In this document: positions 1 through 8,261 of the stretch, piece by piece | Numbering within the stretch: the first letter of the stretch is position 1 | How the letters are laid out: each line of letters starts with the position of its first letter | From: Arenibacter palladensis | GTDB taxonomy: Bacteria; Bacteroidota; Bacteroidia; Flavobacteriales; Flavobacteriaceae | Direction: 5' to 3' | Assembly (NCBI RefSeq): GCF_900129275.1 | Contig: NZ_FQUX01000003.1 | Coordinates: 310,001 to 374,000 of the forward strand | Length of the DNA: 64,000 nt | Program-made: the position numbers and the translations under genes | Notes under the pieces: generated by a model | What the model saw: only the letters and a program-made list of their open reading frames with translations | Told to the model about the DNA's origin: nothing | Databases searched by the model: none

Positions 1-1
1 A

Positions 2-856
2 CTAGTGGACGAGGGACAGGTTTTGATCAGTAAATTGTACCACAAATCCAGCCCCGAACTAATCAAAGCGATTGCCAACAAGGGCGTTACTGCATTTTCC
101 ATGGATGCTATCCCTAGAATATCAAGAGCCCAGGATATGGACGTATTGAGTTCGCAAAACAATTTGGCAGGATATAAAGCGGTGATTTTGGGAGCCTTTG
201 AAATGACCAAAATCTTTCCCTTAATGATGACATCCGCCGGGACCATTGCCCCTTCTAGAGTACTTATTTACGGTATTGGTGTTGCTGGCCTGCAGGCCAT
301 AGCCACTGCCAAAAGATTGGGTGCAATTGTAGAAGCTACGGATATAAGATCGGAAACCAAAGAGCAGGCAGAATCCCTAGGGGCAAAATTCATTTCGGTG
401 GACAATACGGGAGAGGAATCGGAAGGCGGGTATGCCAAGGAAGCTTCGGCAGATTATCAAAAAAGACAAAAAGAGGCGGTAAACAAATCATTGTTCCAAG
501 CAGACTTGGTTATTACCACGGCCAATATACCCGGTAGAAAAGCACCTGTTTTAATTACGGAAGAACAGGTAATGCAAATGAAAAATGGCGCTGTAATCAT
601 AGATTTGGCCGCTGCCCAAGGAGGAAACTGCGAAGTAAGCGAGATCAACAAGACTATCGTAAAAAATGGAGTAAAGGTCATTGGGACCAGTATTGATCCA
701 AGAAGCGTATCAACAAATGCTAGTGATCTATATGCCAAAAATATCTACAACTATATTATACATTTAACCGAAGGGACCAATTTTAAATGGGATCTGGAGG
801 AAGAAATTACGGATGAGACCTTGATCGTCCAAAATGGAACTATTAGAAAAAATTAA
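2..856 (+). CDS. pntA: NAD(P) transhydrogenase alpha subunit, part 1 (5' end outside window)
   Basis: This is the NAD(H)-binding domain I subunit of proton-translocating transhydrogenase, which moves hydride between NADH and NADP+ using the proton gradient. The frame is open to the left edge, so the true start lies outside; a GTG at 5 is only an internal codon. About 284 residues are visible. They carry the family stretch PRISRAQDMDVLSS, the Rossmann motif GIGVAGLQAIATAKRLGA and the ADIVITTA-like segment DLVITTANIPGRKAP. The protein ends after domain I with no membrane part, as in the split-alpha form common in Bacteroidota. It lies 11 bp before the second alpha gene and almost certainly shares its operon. 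Confidence 0.95.
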   Translation, partial: LVDEGQVLISKLYHKSSPELIKAIANKGVTAFSMDAIPRISRAQDMDVLSSQNNLAGYKAVILGAFEMTKIFPLMMTSAGTIAPSRVLIYGIGVAGLQAIATAKRLGAIVEATDIRSETKEQAESLGAKFISVDNTGEESEGGYAKEASADYQKRQKEAVNKSLFQADLVITTANIPGRKAPVLITEEQVMQMKNGAVIIDLAAAQGGNCEVSEINKTIVKNGVKVIGTSIDPRSVSTNASDLYAKNIYNYIIHLTEGTNFKWDLEEEITDETLIVQNGTIRKN

Positions 857-867
857 AAAATTGAACC

Positions 868-1176
868 ATGAATGAGTTATTGGAATTTATAGAGAACAAC
901 CTACAAATTACCTATATCCTTATCCTTGCCATATTTGTTGGGATAGAGGTTATAAAAAGCATTCCTGCAGTTTTGCACACACCGTTGATGTCTGGGGCAA
1001 ATGCCTTGAGCGGTGTTGTAATTGTGGGAGCTATATTAGTGATGTTGCACGCGGATCCAACCGATTATATAGCCTTGTCTTTGGGCTTCGTTGCAGTGGT
1101 CTTGGGTGTCTTAAATGTAGTTGGTGGCTTTGCCGTCACCGATAGAATGTTACAAATGTTTAAAAGAAAAAAATAA
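868..1176 (+). CDS. NAD(P) transhydrogenase alpha subunit, part 2 (membrane segment)
   Basis: A 102-residue integral membrane protein that supplies the alpha-side helices of the transmembrane proton channel (domain II). It has about three hydrophobic helices and the conserved segment IKSIPAVLHTPLMSGANALSG, typical of the C-terminal part of PntA. In the split form this part is a separate gene, often called pntA2 or pntAb. Its stop codon overlaps the ATG of pntB by one base (TAATG), which suggests translational coupling. The start at 868 is the only ATG giving the expected length. Confidence 0.95.
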   Translation: MNELLEFIENNLQITYILILAIFVGIEVIKSIPAVLHTPLMSGANALSGVVIVGAILVMLHADPTDYIALSLGFVAVVLGVLNVVGGFAVTDRMLQMFKRKK

Positions 1177-2555
1177 TGGGAATTTTACTAAATATTATAT
1201 ATCTCATCGCCACAGTTACATTCATAGTAGGCCTAAAAATGTTGGGCCACCCGGAAACGGCGAAAAAAGGTAACTTAATTGCGGCCGCCGGAATGGGATT
1301 GGCCATTGTAGGTACCATTTTTGTTCATGAACAACAGGTTTCCCCTATTATTTATATCCTTATTGGTGCGGCAATTCTAATTGGTTCCATAATTGGCTGG
1401 CTTATAGCGATAAAGGTGGAAATGACCAAAATGCCGGAACTGGTCTCTTTGTTCAATGGCTTTGGAGGTGCCAGTGCAGCACTTATCGGGTTGGTGGAAT
1501 ACGGTAAAAATGTAAACAACGCCACGCAATCCACCACCATAGTTTCAGGTATAATAATCGGGGCCATTACTTTTTCAGGTAGTTTAATTGCCTGGGGCAA
1601 ATTAAACGGCACCTTAAAAAGTGTGGTAAGGATACCCTACTACAACATCATAAACAACCTTGTAATTATCGCCATTGTCATTTTTGCAGCATTTATGGTC
1701 GCTTCTGGCGTAGATAGTCAGTTATTGTTGTACGTTCTATTGGCCACTGGTCTGATCTATGGAATTCTATTTGTGCTTCCTATTGGAGGGGCCGATATGC
1801 CAGTGGTAATCTCTTTGTTGAATTCTTTGACAGGTATTGCCGCGGCAATAACAGGAATTTTATACAATAATATGGTAATGCTCGTAGGGGGTATATTAGT
1901 AGGTTCTGCCGGCATCATATTAACGGTAGCAATGTGCAAGGCCATGAATAGGACTTTGGGGTCTGTAATTTTTGGTGCTTTTGGTGGAGCAACCGCAACG
2001 GAAGGAGAAAACAAGGCTTTGGGATCCATTAAGAGCACTAACCCTAGCGATGCCGCCATTATGATGAATTATGCAAACAATGTGGTCATAGTTCCTGGAT
2101 ATGGCTTGGCAGTTGCACAGGCGCAACATGTAATTCATGAGCTTGAACAGATGTTGACGAAAAAAGGGGTAAATGTAAAGTATGCAATCCACCCAGTAGC
2201 AGGACGTATGCCTGGCCATATGAATGTGCTTTTGGCCGAATCCAATGTTGAATATAACATGCTCGTGGAAATGGAAGATATTAATCCCCAGTTTAGCAAT
2301 ACCGATATAGTACTGGTTGTTGGAGCCAATGATGTTGTTAATCCTGCAGCCCACAACAATCCAGCAAGTCCCATTTATGGTATGCCAATTTTGGATGTTG
2401 AAAATGCCAAACATATTATCGTAAACAAGCGCGGTATGAACGCAGGTTATGCCGGGATAGAGAATGAATTATTCTATAATTCAAAAACTTCAATGCTTTT
2501 CGGAGATGCTAAGGCAGCCTTGACAGATCTAGTGGCCGAATTGAAAAATATGTAA
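1176..2555 (+). CDS. pntB: NAD(P) transhydrogenase beta subunit
   Basis: A 459-residue beta subunit made of a hydrophobic N-terminal half (domain II, many membrane helices) and a C-terminal NADP(H)-binding domain III. Family marks include GGADMPVVISLLNSLTG in the membrane half, and in domain III the segments VPGYGLAVAQAQH, GRMPGHMNVLLAE and VGANDVVNPAA that contact NADP. Length fits the family. It closes a three-gene operon. The enzyme sits in the cytoplasmic membrane and normally feeds NADPH to biosynthesis and oxidative-stress defence. The next gene is convergent, with about 200 bp between them in which I see no clear terminator. Confidence 0.97.
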   Translation: MGILLNIIYLIATVTFIVGLKMLGHPETAKKGNLIAAAGMGLAIVGTIFVHEQQVSPIIYILIGAAILIGSIIGWLIAIKVEMTKMPELVSLFNGFGGASAALIGLVEYGKNVNNATQSTTIVSGIIIGAITFSGSLIAWGKLNGTLKSVVRIPYYNIINNLVIIAIVIFAAFMVASGVDSQLLLYVLLATGLIYGILFVLPIGGADMPVVISLLNSLTGIAAAITGILYNNMVMLVGGILVGSAGIILTVAMCKAMNRTLGSVIFGAFGGATATEGENKALGSIKSTNPSDAAIMMNYANNVVIVPGYGLAVAQAQHVIHELEQMLTKKGVNVKYAIHPVAGRMPGHMNVLLAESNVEYNMLVEMEDINPQFSNTDIVLVVGANDVVNPAAHNNPASPIYGMPILDVENAKHIIVNKRGMNAGYAGIENELFYNSKTSMLFGDAKAALTDLVAELKNM

Positions 2556-2763
2556 TAATCCAAACAGGCATAAACACCCAATTTATTGAGACCTATATTG
2601 ACAGAGGTTATAGGATGTCTCCACCATTTTTGCATTAAAAAAATCTATAATTCCTTGAACGCTGACTGCTGCCGAAATGATTAGGATGATTTTGAATGGA
2701 AGACGGACATAGGTCTCCCCTTCATGAGCATTAATGGGTACTCAAAAGATGAATAAATTCAAA

Positions 2764-3231
2764 TCACTCAAAAGCAATGTGCCTGCTCATGTTTTCCTCA
2801 ACGGACATAAAAGATTCTACCCCTTTAATGCCTTCTATTGTTAATATGGTATCTTGGTATACATCCCTATAGTGCATACTATCCCTGGCATGCATTTTAA
2901 GAAAAATATCGTATTTACCCGTACTGTGGTGAATTTTGACTACCTCCGGCACTTTGCGCAAGGCCTCGATAACTTGTTTGTACATAAAACTTTCACGTAG
3001 ATAAACCCCTAGAAAAATGGTCATTTTCCATCCTATCTTGCTGTAGTCCAGATTTAAGGTTGCTCCCTTTATCAGCCCCAAATTTATCATTTTCTTGGTC
3101 CGGGCATGAACTGTACCCGGGGAAATACCTGCCTTTTTGGCCACCTCGGTATAGGGCATCTGTGCATTGTCTGCCAGCAAACTTAAAATTTTGAAATCCA
3201 TTTCATCTATTCTATCTTTCATATTGTTCAA
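2764..3231 (-). CDS. Lrp/AsnC family transcriptional regulator
   Basis: A 155-residue one-domain-pair regulator. Residues 7-60 form the winged helix-turn-helix (DFKILSLLADNAQMPYTEVA then ISPGTVHARTKKM), and residues 70-150 the RAM effector domain with the segments VVKIHHSTGKYDIFLKM and IEGIKGVESF. An alternative ATG lies three codons in. Such proteins bind DNA as octamers and sense amino acids. It is transcribed away from a 1.5-kb intergenic region full of palindromes and from the TonB-receptor/aminotransferase genes beyond it, so both autoregulation and control of that cluster are likely; this is inference from arrangement. The ligand cannot be read from the sequence. Confidence 0.93.
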   Translation of the reverse strand: MNNMKDRIDEMDFKILSLLADNAQMPYTEVAKKAGISPGTVHARTKKMINLGLIKGATLNLDYSKIGWKMTIFLGVYLRESFMYKQVIEALRKVPEVVKIHHSTGKYDIFLKMHARDSMHYRDVYQDTILTIEGIKGVESFMSVEENMSRHIAFE

Positions 3232-4398
3232 TTTTAGATTATCTAGACTATTAAAAATCTGTCACCTATATAATATCAATTATAAAATGATGTGTTTTAT
3301 TCTGATAATTATAAGTTTCAGTAAATTTAATTCATCATTTAGCGAAAAACACTAATAATATGATAATAAAAAGATGAAAAAATAATTTTATGTCATTTTT
3401 CAGAAGTAGGATTTTTCATATTATTAAAAATCATTTTTTCGGTTTTTTGATTGTTGCACTACCCATTGAACATTGAATTTAAAATTCTAACAATTCATAT
3501 AAAAAAATAAAATAAATCTATTCATACGACATATAATTGGTGTTTAAAATATCAATTACATAGATATGAATAAAAACAATCGCCTTGATTGATATCTTTG
3601 GGCCAACTAATGGGAACTTTCCTATCTAACTACTGCTTCCTTTAAGAATAGAATATTTTATACCCAAACTTCACTGTAGCTGGGACCACATACTTTTTCT
3701 AAATATAGCTTTGGCAACCTTTAACTGTAAGCTTTAAAGCTTTAGTAAGGTTTCCCCTTTATACCATTACTTGATCCGAATAATTGACTAAAATCGATAC
3801 GACTTTACGTATTTGGCCTATGGTACTTTTACCAATCTTCAATGGCACGGTTCAATAGAAATATCAACTACTATATATAATAGGTATACATTTCCTAAAA
3901 TTGTTAAAGTTGAAATTTAATAATACACATATATAGTAGGCACCTCTAAACCATAATAGCATTACCCATTACCTAATTAGTATATTAGCGATAATCCATA
4001 TTGGAATTCTTATTACCCTATTCTGACCAAGAATCAATTCATTGTCGATATCCTTTAAGGCAATTAGGATATCGAAGCCCCCGTTGTTTATTTGCCCCCC
4101 CAGATAAGCTGTGGACCAAAAGTTGCTTCAATGGTGTTATCTATATATAGGAAACCTTGAACCGCAGTACTTAAATTAAAAATACTTCCATCCAAGACCA
4201 ACTTCCATTGTTCTAGCAGTTTTTTGGTGATAAAAAACATATTAGTCAGTTTTTGCATAATTATCACTGAAGAATCTTCAAAAAAATCCTTTTTACGACC
4301 AATTTTAACATATTTAATTTATCATTTTATAAAAAACACCAATAATATGATAAGAAAAATGACCAAATACTGATTTTAATACATTTTGCACAAGAGGC

Positions 4399-4419
4399 TT
4401 TTTATCATAATGATAAAAA
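4399..4419. promoter_or_regulatory. Perfect 21-bp palindrome, candidate Lrp-type operator
   Basis: Arms TTTTTATCAT and ATGATAAAAA flank a central A. It lies inside the second copy of the AT-rich block. A shorter, imperfect symmetric version sits at the same place in the first copy (about 3411-3431). AT-rich palindromes of this kind are typical Lrp/AsnC-family sites, and the regulator gene starts about 1.2 kb away. No binding is shown by the sequence itself. Confidence 0.5.
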
Positions 4420-4445
4420 TGAATTATCTCGACAATTCATCATTA

Positions 4446-4483
4446 TGTCAGCTTTTGTTTTATGAAAACTTCAAAAGCTGTCA
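4446..4483. promoter_or_regulatory. Inverted repeat (12-bp arms, one mismatch) upstream of the TonB receptor
   Basis: Left arm TGTCAGCTTTTG (4446-4457) and right arm CAAAAGCTGTCA (4472-4483), with a 14-base spacer. Only one arm position fails to pair. There is no T-run, so a terminator is unlikely; an operator or a short hairpin RNA are both possible. Confidence 0.45.
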
Positions 4484-4672
4484 TTTCGTTAGAAAATGAA
4501 TAAATATTTGGTTATTTGATCAATAATAACACTACAACTACCTATAATTCAGTGTTTTACAAAGAGGTCATAATTTTATTTATCCTAATGTATCGTTAAA
4601 TTTGTAATGTCATTTAACAACAAAAGTAGAGTTGTTTTTTGATGGTTAAGTATCCGGAACTTTCCTTTTACC

Positions 4673-4725
4673 AGGTGTACAGTTGATTTTCCATGGCCAT
4701 GGAAACGATTGGAATTGGTACACCT
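4673..4725. promoter_or_regulatory. Nested palindrome in the leader of the TonB receptor
   Basis: An 18-bp perfect palindrome TTTCCATGGCCATGGAAA (4688-4705) sits inside an outer inverted repeat, AGGTGTAC (4673-4680) and GTACACCT (4718-4725). It lies 37 bp before the chosen receptor start. It may be an operator or a structured mRNA leader. It also contains an ATG that opens the same frame, which is why a longer protein start at 4693 is rejected. Confidence 0.5.
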
Positions 4726-4761
4726 AAAACATTGTTTACTAACTACCTTAAACTATTGTAT

Positions 4762-7698
4762 ATGAAGAAAGCTCTAATACTATCACTCGCACTATTCAGT
4801 ATGCTAGCGATGAACGCCCAACAAATTACTGTCTCTGGAAAAGTTACAGATGAAGTCGGTACCCCCCTACCAGGCGTGAATGTAGTAATCAAGGGTACCA
4901 CTAAAGGAAGTATCTCGGATTTTGACGGAAATTTTTCAATTGACGCGGAATCCGATGCAGTTTTATTATTATCATCCTTAGGTTATGCAAATAAGGAGAT
5001 TCTAATTGGAGGAAGAACCAATATTACGGTAACCCTCCCCGAAGCTGCCGAAATGTTAACGGAAACAATAGTTATTGGCTCCAGAAGTAAAGGTAGGACC
5101 AAATTGGAAACTACCGCCCCCGTTGATGTTATAAGTATAAAGGAACAGGCTATTAATATGCCTCAAATGGACCTGGCGCAAATGCTGGTGGCTTCGGCCC
5201 CCTCATTTAGCGCCTTTCGCTCCCAGGGTGGTGACCTTTCATCTGCGGTAGACCCCCCCACCCTCCGTGGGCTTGCCCCGAACCAAATGTTGGTACTTGT
5301 AAATGGTAAAAGAAGGCATACTTCGGCACTATTGGCAGGATCACAGACAGGATCGGCTGCTAATGCCACGGATATGAGCTTCATTGTACCCGACGCTATA
5401 GACAGGGTAGAAATTTTAAGGGACGGTGCCTCGGCGCAATACGGTTCCGATGCCATTGCCGGTGTAATGAACGTTGTATTAAAAAAAGGTACAGGAGAGT
5501 TTAGCGGAAATTTTACTGTGGGCGGATTCCCAAATTCCGCCCCAGATCTTAGCGGAACCGATGTAAGCGAAGAAAATCAGGCTTTGTTGAAAGATACAGA
5601 ACCAGATGGCATTAATTATCAATTGGCAGGAAATTATGGAATCTCCTTTGAAGAAGGTGGCTACTTAAACCTTACTGGACTTTACCGCCAGGCGGAAGCA
5701 ACAGTTCGTCCCAATATAAGTAATGCCACGCCTTATGGAGATGCATACCTAAATAACGAGCGTACAGATGCCCAGGGAAATATTATCATAACCAACCCAG
5801 AACTAGTAGCGGCGCAGGCTTCGGGCAATACAGCACTTGCCGATGAGCTTAGGACCGATACCGGACTTATGTCCGCAAGAGGCCTTACCTATAAGGATTT
5901 CTCTACCTATGCAGGTACTGCAGCATCCAATCTAGGAGTGGTGGCCTACAATATGGCATTGCCCCTTAATGAGGATTTGGAATTTTATTCCTTTGGAGAT
6001 TTTGGATATAAATACGTTTCTGGCTACAGCTGCTTTTACCGCAGACCTGCCCAAGCCGATCGTGCCAACTTCGACCTGTTCCCCAATGGATTTAGGCCCC
6101 AGATTGCCAGTACCCAGACCAACATAGCCTTTACAGGTGGAATTGATGGTACCCTGGGCGATTTCAATTTTGATTTCAGCAACACCTTTGGTCGAAACAA
6201 AATGAATTATGACATGTTCAATACCTTCAACGCAAGTTTACAATCCGAGTCTCCGACTACAATGGATTTGGGAACTCACAGTTTCTACCAGAATACCACC
6301 AACTTTGATGTATCCAAATATTTTGATGATGTATTGTCTGGACTAAACGTTGCAGTAGGAGTAGAATTAAGGGTAGAAAATTACCAAATTGAGGCTGGTC
6401 AGCCAGAAAGTTATTCAATAGGTGATGCGGGTATTTATACAGCAACTACGGACAACGAAGCACTATTGGGCCCTGATGGTTTTCCCTTGGAAGATCTTAA
6501 CTCCGAGCCTATTGTGAATGCAGATGGTAGCCCAGTTGTTCTGCCTTATGGCGAAGCCAGTACCAACATAAATAAGTTCTACAGCCCCAACTGTCAGTGT
6601 TTTAGAGGCTTTGCTCCTGAAAATGAAGCCAATGAATTTCGTTCGGTTACCGCTGCTTATTTGGATGCGGAACTTGATGTTACAGAAAAATGGCTCTTAA
6701 CTGGTGCCGTACGTACAGAGAACTATTCAGATTTTGGTGATGTCTTTACAGGTAAAATAGCTACTAGGTACTCTATCTTGGACAACTTTGCTTTGAGAGG
6801 ATCATTAAGCACAGGCTTTAGAGCTCCTTCTCTACAAGAATTGAATTATTCGCACACCTTTACCTTCTTCGTAGGTCTTGATCCTTTTGATGGAACACTT
6901 TATCCAAATACAAGTAGTGCTGCAAGGGCTATTGGCATAGAAGCTTTAAGACAGGAACAGTCCACCAATTTAAGTATAGGTTTCACTACCCGTCTCTTCA
7001 ACAAAATAGACCTAACGGTAGATGCCTATAAAATTGATATTAAAGATCGAATCTTCGAAACCGACAATTTTGATGCTAGCGAAGCTCCTGTATTGGCTCC
7101 GATTATTGGTTCCGGATTGGCTAGTTTTAGAATTAATGGAGGCGACATAAGCACCAAAGGTGTTGAGATAGTGGCCAACTATAGGGAAAAAGTTGGCGAA
7201 GGAATGTTGGGCCTAACTCTTTCAGGTGTACTACGTGAAAACACTTTTGAAGGGGCAAGTGTTCCAGATTTAAACACATTGTTGTCCGATGAGGAATTGG
7301 AAACAAAATATGTAAACAGGTCTTCTATAGGTCAATTCGAGTCAGGTACTCCAAACACCACTTTTATTGGATCTGGAACCTATACTTGGGGTAAATGGTC
7401 AGGTATGCTTAAAGGGTCTTATTTTGGAGAAGTAACTTCTTTGGACAACACTTTCCGTACCCTAAATGATGGTACTGAAGGATATTCAGATCAAACCTTC
7501 TCTGCTCAATTTGTTACCGATATAGGAGTTACCCACAACTTTACAGATAAGCTTGCATTGACTGTAGGGGGCAATAACATCTTTAATAAATACCCAGATA
7601 TTCTAAGAGCTGAAGAAAGAGGGTTCTACCTCTACTCCAATTATCAGCAAGGTTCTAACGGAGCATATTATTTCGCTAGGCTAACTTTTGGATTTTAA
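4762..7698 (+). CDS. TonB-dependent outer-membrane receptor with N-terminal CarboxypepD_reg-like domain
   Basis: A 978-residue receptor for energised import across the outer membrane. Start at 4762 gives a clean signal peptide (MKKALILSLALFSMLAMNAQ); an upstream in-frame ATG at 4693 would bury it. Residues about 22-100 are a carboxypeptidase-regulatory-like domain (SGKVTDEVGTPLPGVNVVI). The plug follows at about 110-240, with NQMLVLVNGKRRHT and RVEILRDGASAQYGSDAIAG. The remainder is a beta barrel ending in the aromatic FARLTFGF. It is not a SusC: no SusD gene follows. A lipoprotein and a Tat-exported aminotransferase come next, with 27- and 35-bp gaps. The substrate is unknown; an amino compound would fit the neighbours. 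Confidence 0.93.
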   Translation: MKKALILSLALFSMLAMNAQQITVSGKVTDEVGTPLPGVNVVIKGTTKGSISDFDGNFSIDAESDAVLLLSSLGYANKEILIGGRTNITVTLPEAAEMLTETIVIGSRSKGRTKLETTAPVDVISIKEQAINMPQMDLAQMLVASAPSFSAFRSQGGDLSSAVDPPTLRGLAPNQMLVLVNGKRRHTSALLAGSQTGSAANATDMSFIVPDAIDRVEILRDGASAQYGSDAIAGVMNVVLKKGTGEFSGNFTVGGFPNSAPDLSGTDVSEENQALLKDTEPDGINYQLAGNYGISFEEGGYLNLTGLYRQAEATVRPNISNATPYGDAYLNNERTDAQGNIIITNPELVAAQASGNTALADELRTDTGLMSARGLTYKDFSTYAGTAASNLGVVAYNMALPLNEDLEFYSFGDFGYKYVSGYSCFYRRPAQADRANFDLFPNGFRPQIASTQTNIAFTGGIDGTLGDFNFDFSNTFGRNKMNYDMFNTFNASLQSESPTTMDLGTHSFYQNTTNFDVSKYFDDVLSGLNVAVGVELRVENYQIEAGQPESYSIGDAGIYTATTDNEALLGPDGFPLEDLNSEPIVNADGSPVVLPYGEASTNINKFYSPNCQCFRGFAPENEANEFRSVTAAYLDAELDVTEKWLLTGAVRTENYSDFGDVFTGKIATRYSILDNFALRGSLSTGFRAPSLQELNYSHTFTFFVGLDPFDGTLYPNTSSAARAIGIEALRQEQSTNLSIGFTTRLFNKIDLTVDAYKIDIKDRIFETDNFDASEAPVLAPIIGSGLASFRINGGDISTKGVEIVANYREKVGEGMLGLTLSGVLRENTFEGASVPDLNTLLSDEELETKYVNRSSIGQFESGTPNTTFIGSGTYTWGKWSGMLKGSYFGEVTSLDNTFRTLNDGTEGYSDQTFSAQFVTDIGVTHNFTDKLALTVGGNNIFNKYPDILRAEERGFYLYSNYQQGSNGAYYFARLTFGF

Positions 7699-7725
7699 TC
7701 TGTTAACGCTATAAATATAAAAGAT

Positions 7726-8226
7726 ATGACACATACATCTATAAAAATAATTAGTTTGCTATTTCTTGTTTTCTTCACTGCTTCCTGTGAGCAAGAAATG
7801 CCAGAAGCTGCACTAGAGGTCGCCGAAGGCGGAGGTACTTTAAGAAATTACACTGCCTATACCATAGATGCTGCCGACCCTAGCGGGTCCAATGTATATG
7901 GGCGCGTGGTTTTTTGGAAAGGCACACTTGACAGAACCCTTGTTCAAATTTCACTCTACAACACCATTGAAGGCCAACAACACCCTGCAATCATTTTAGA
8001 GGGGGTTACAGGAGTTGAAACAACTACCCTACTAACTCTGGATACCGTTTCCGGAGATACGGGCGAATTAAATGACAACAAGTTTTACGTCATTAGCGAC
8101 ACCTCCTTTTATGATGGGCTTTTGGATCTGGATGCCCATATCAACATCTACCTGAGCGAAACAGATAATACTATAGTAGCTTCAGGAAATATAGGCGGAA
8201 ATTCCGACCCAGTTGAAAGTAACTAA
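7726..8226 (+). CDS. Unrecognised lipoprotein of the receptor/aminotransferase operon
   Basis: A 166-residue protein with a lipoprotein signal (LLFLVFFTASC, lipid Cys21), so anchored in an envelope membrane. The mature part is beta-rich and acidic; the segment with DAHINIYLSETDNTIVASGNIG is loosely like the end of CHRD domains, but I would not assign it. It lies 27 bp after the TonB receptor and 35 bp before the aminotransferase on the same strand. It may be a surface or periplasmic partner that hands a ligand to the receptor; this is inferred from position only. Confidence 0.8.
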   Translation: MTHTSIKIISLLFLVFFTASCEQEMPEAALEVAEGGGTLRNYTAYTIDAADPSGSNVYGRVVFWKGTLDRTLVQISLYNTIEGQQHPAIILEGVTGVETTTLLTLDTVSGDTGELNDNKFYVISDTSFYDGLLDLDAHINIYLSETDNTIVASGNIGGNSDPVESN

Positions 8227-8261
8227 AAATTTAAACTCAAAAACTTAAATACAATAACATT

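Larger units (their letters stand above)
3232..4761. other. Long AT-rich regulatory intergenic region
   Basis: About 1.5 kb without a credible gene, between the Lrp-type regulator and a divergent TonB receptor. It holds two diverged copies of an AT-rich block (about 3313-3435 and 4301-4425) that share the core AATAATATGATAA, a perfect 21-bp palindrome, a 12-bp inverted repeat, a nested palindrome in the receptor leader, and a TAAATTTG match to the Bacteroidetes -7 element at 4597-4604 without a clear -33 partner. The middle (about 3500-4240) shows nothing I can name except a 50-codon minus-strand frame at 4088-4240. The size and symmetry suggest several regulator binding sites. Confidence 0.6.

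Noticed and set aside
457-2414. Several minus-strand reading frames opposite pntA and pntB
   Set aside because: They lie fully inside well-identified genes and show no signal, motif or codon pattern of their own.
3593-3600. TATCTTTG as a promoter -7 element in the middle of the long intergenic region
   Set aside because: No TTG at a suitable distance and no gene for it to serve.
4693-4761. Longer N-terminus for the first TonB receptor
   Set aside because: The extra 23 residues precede a textbook signal peptide and are encoded by the nested palindrome; the start at 4762 is better.
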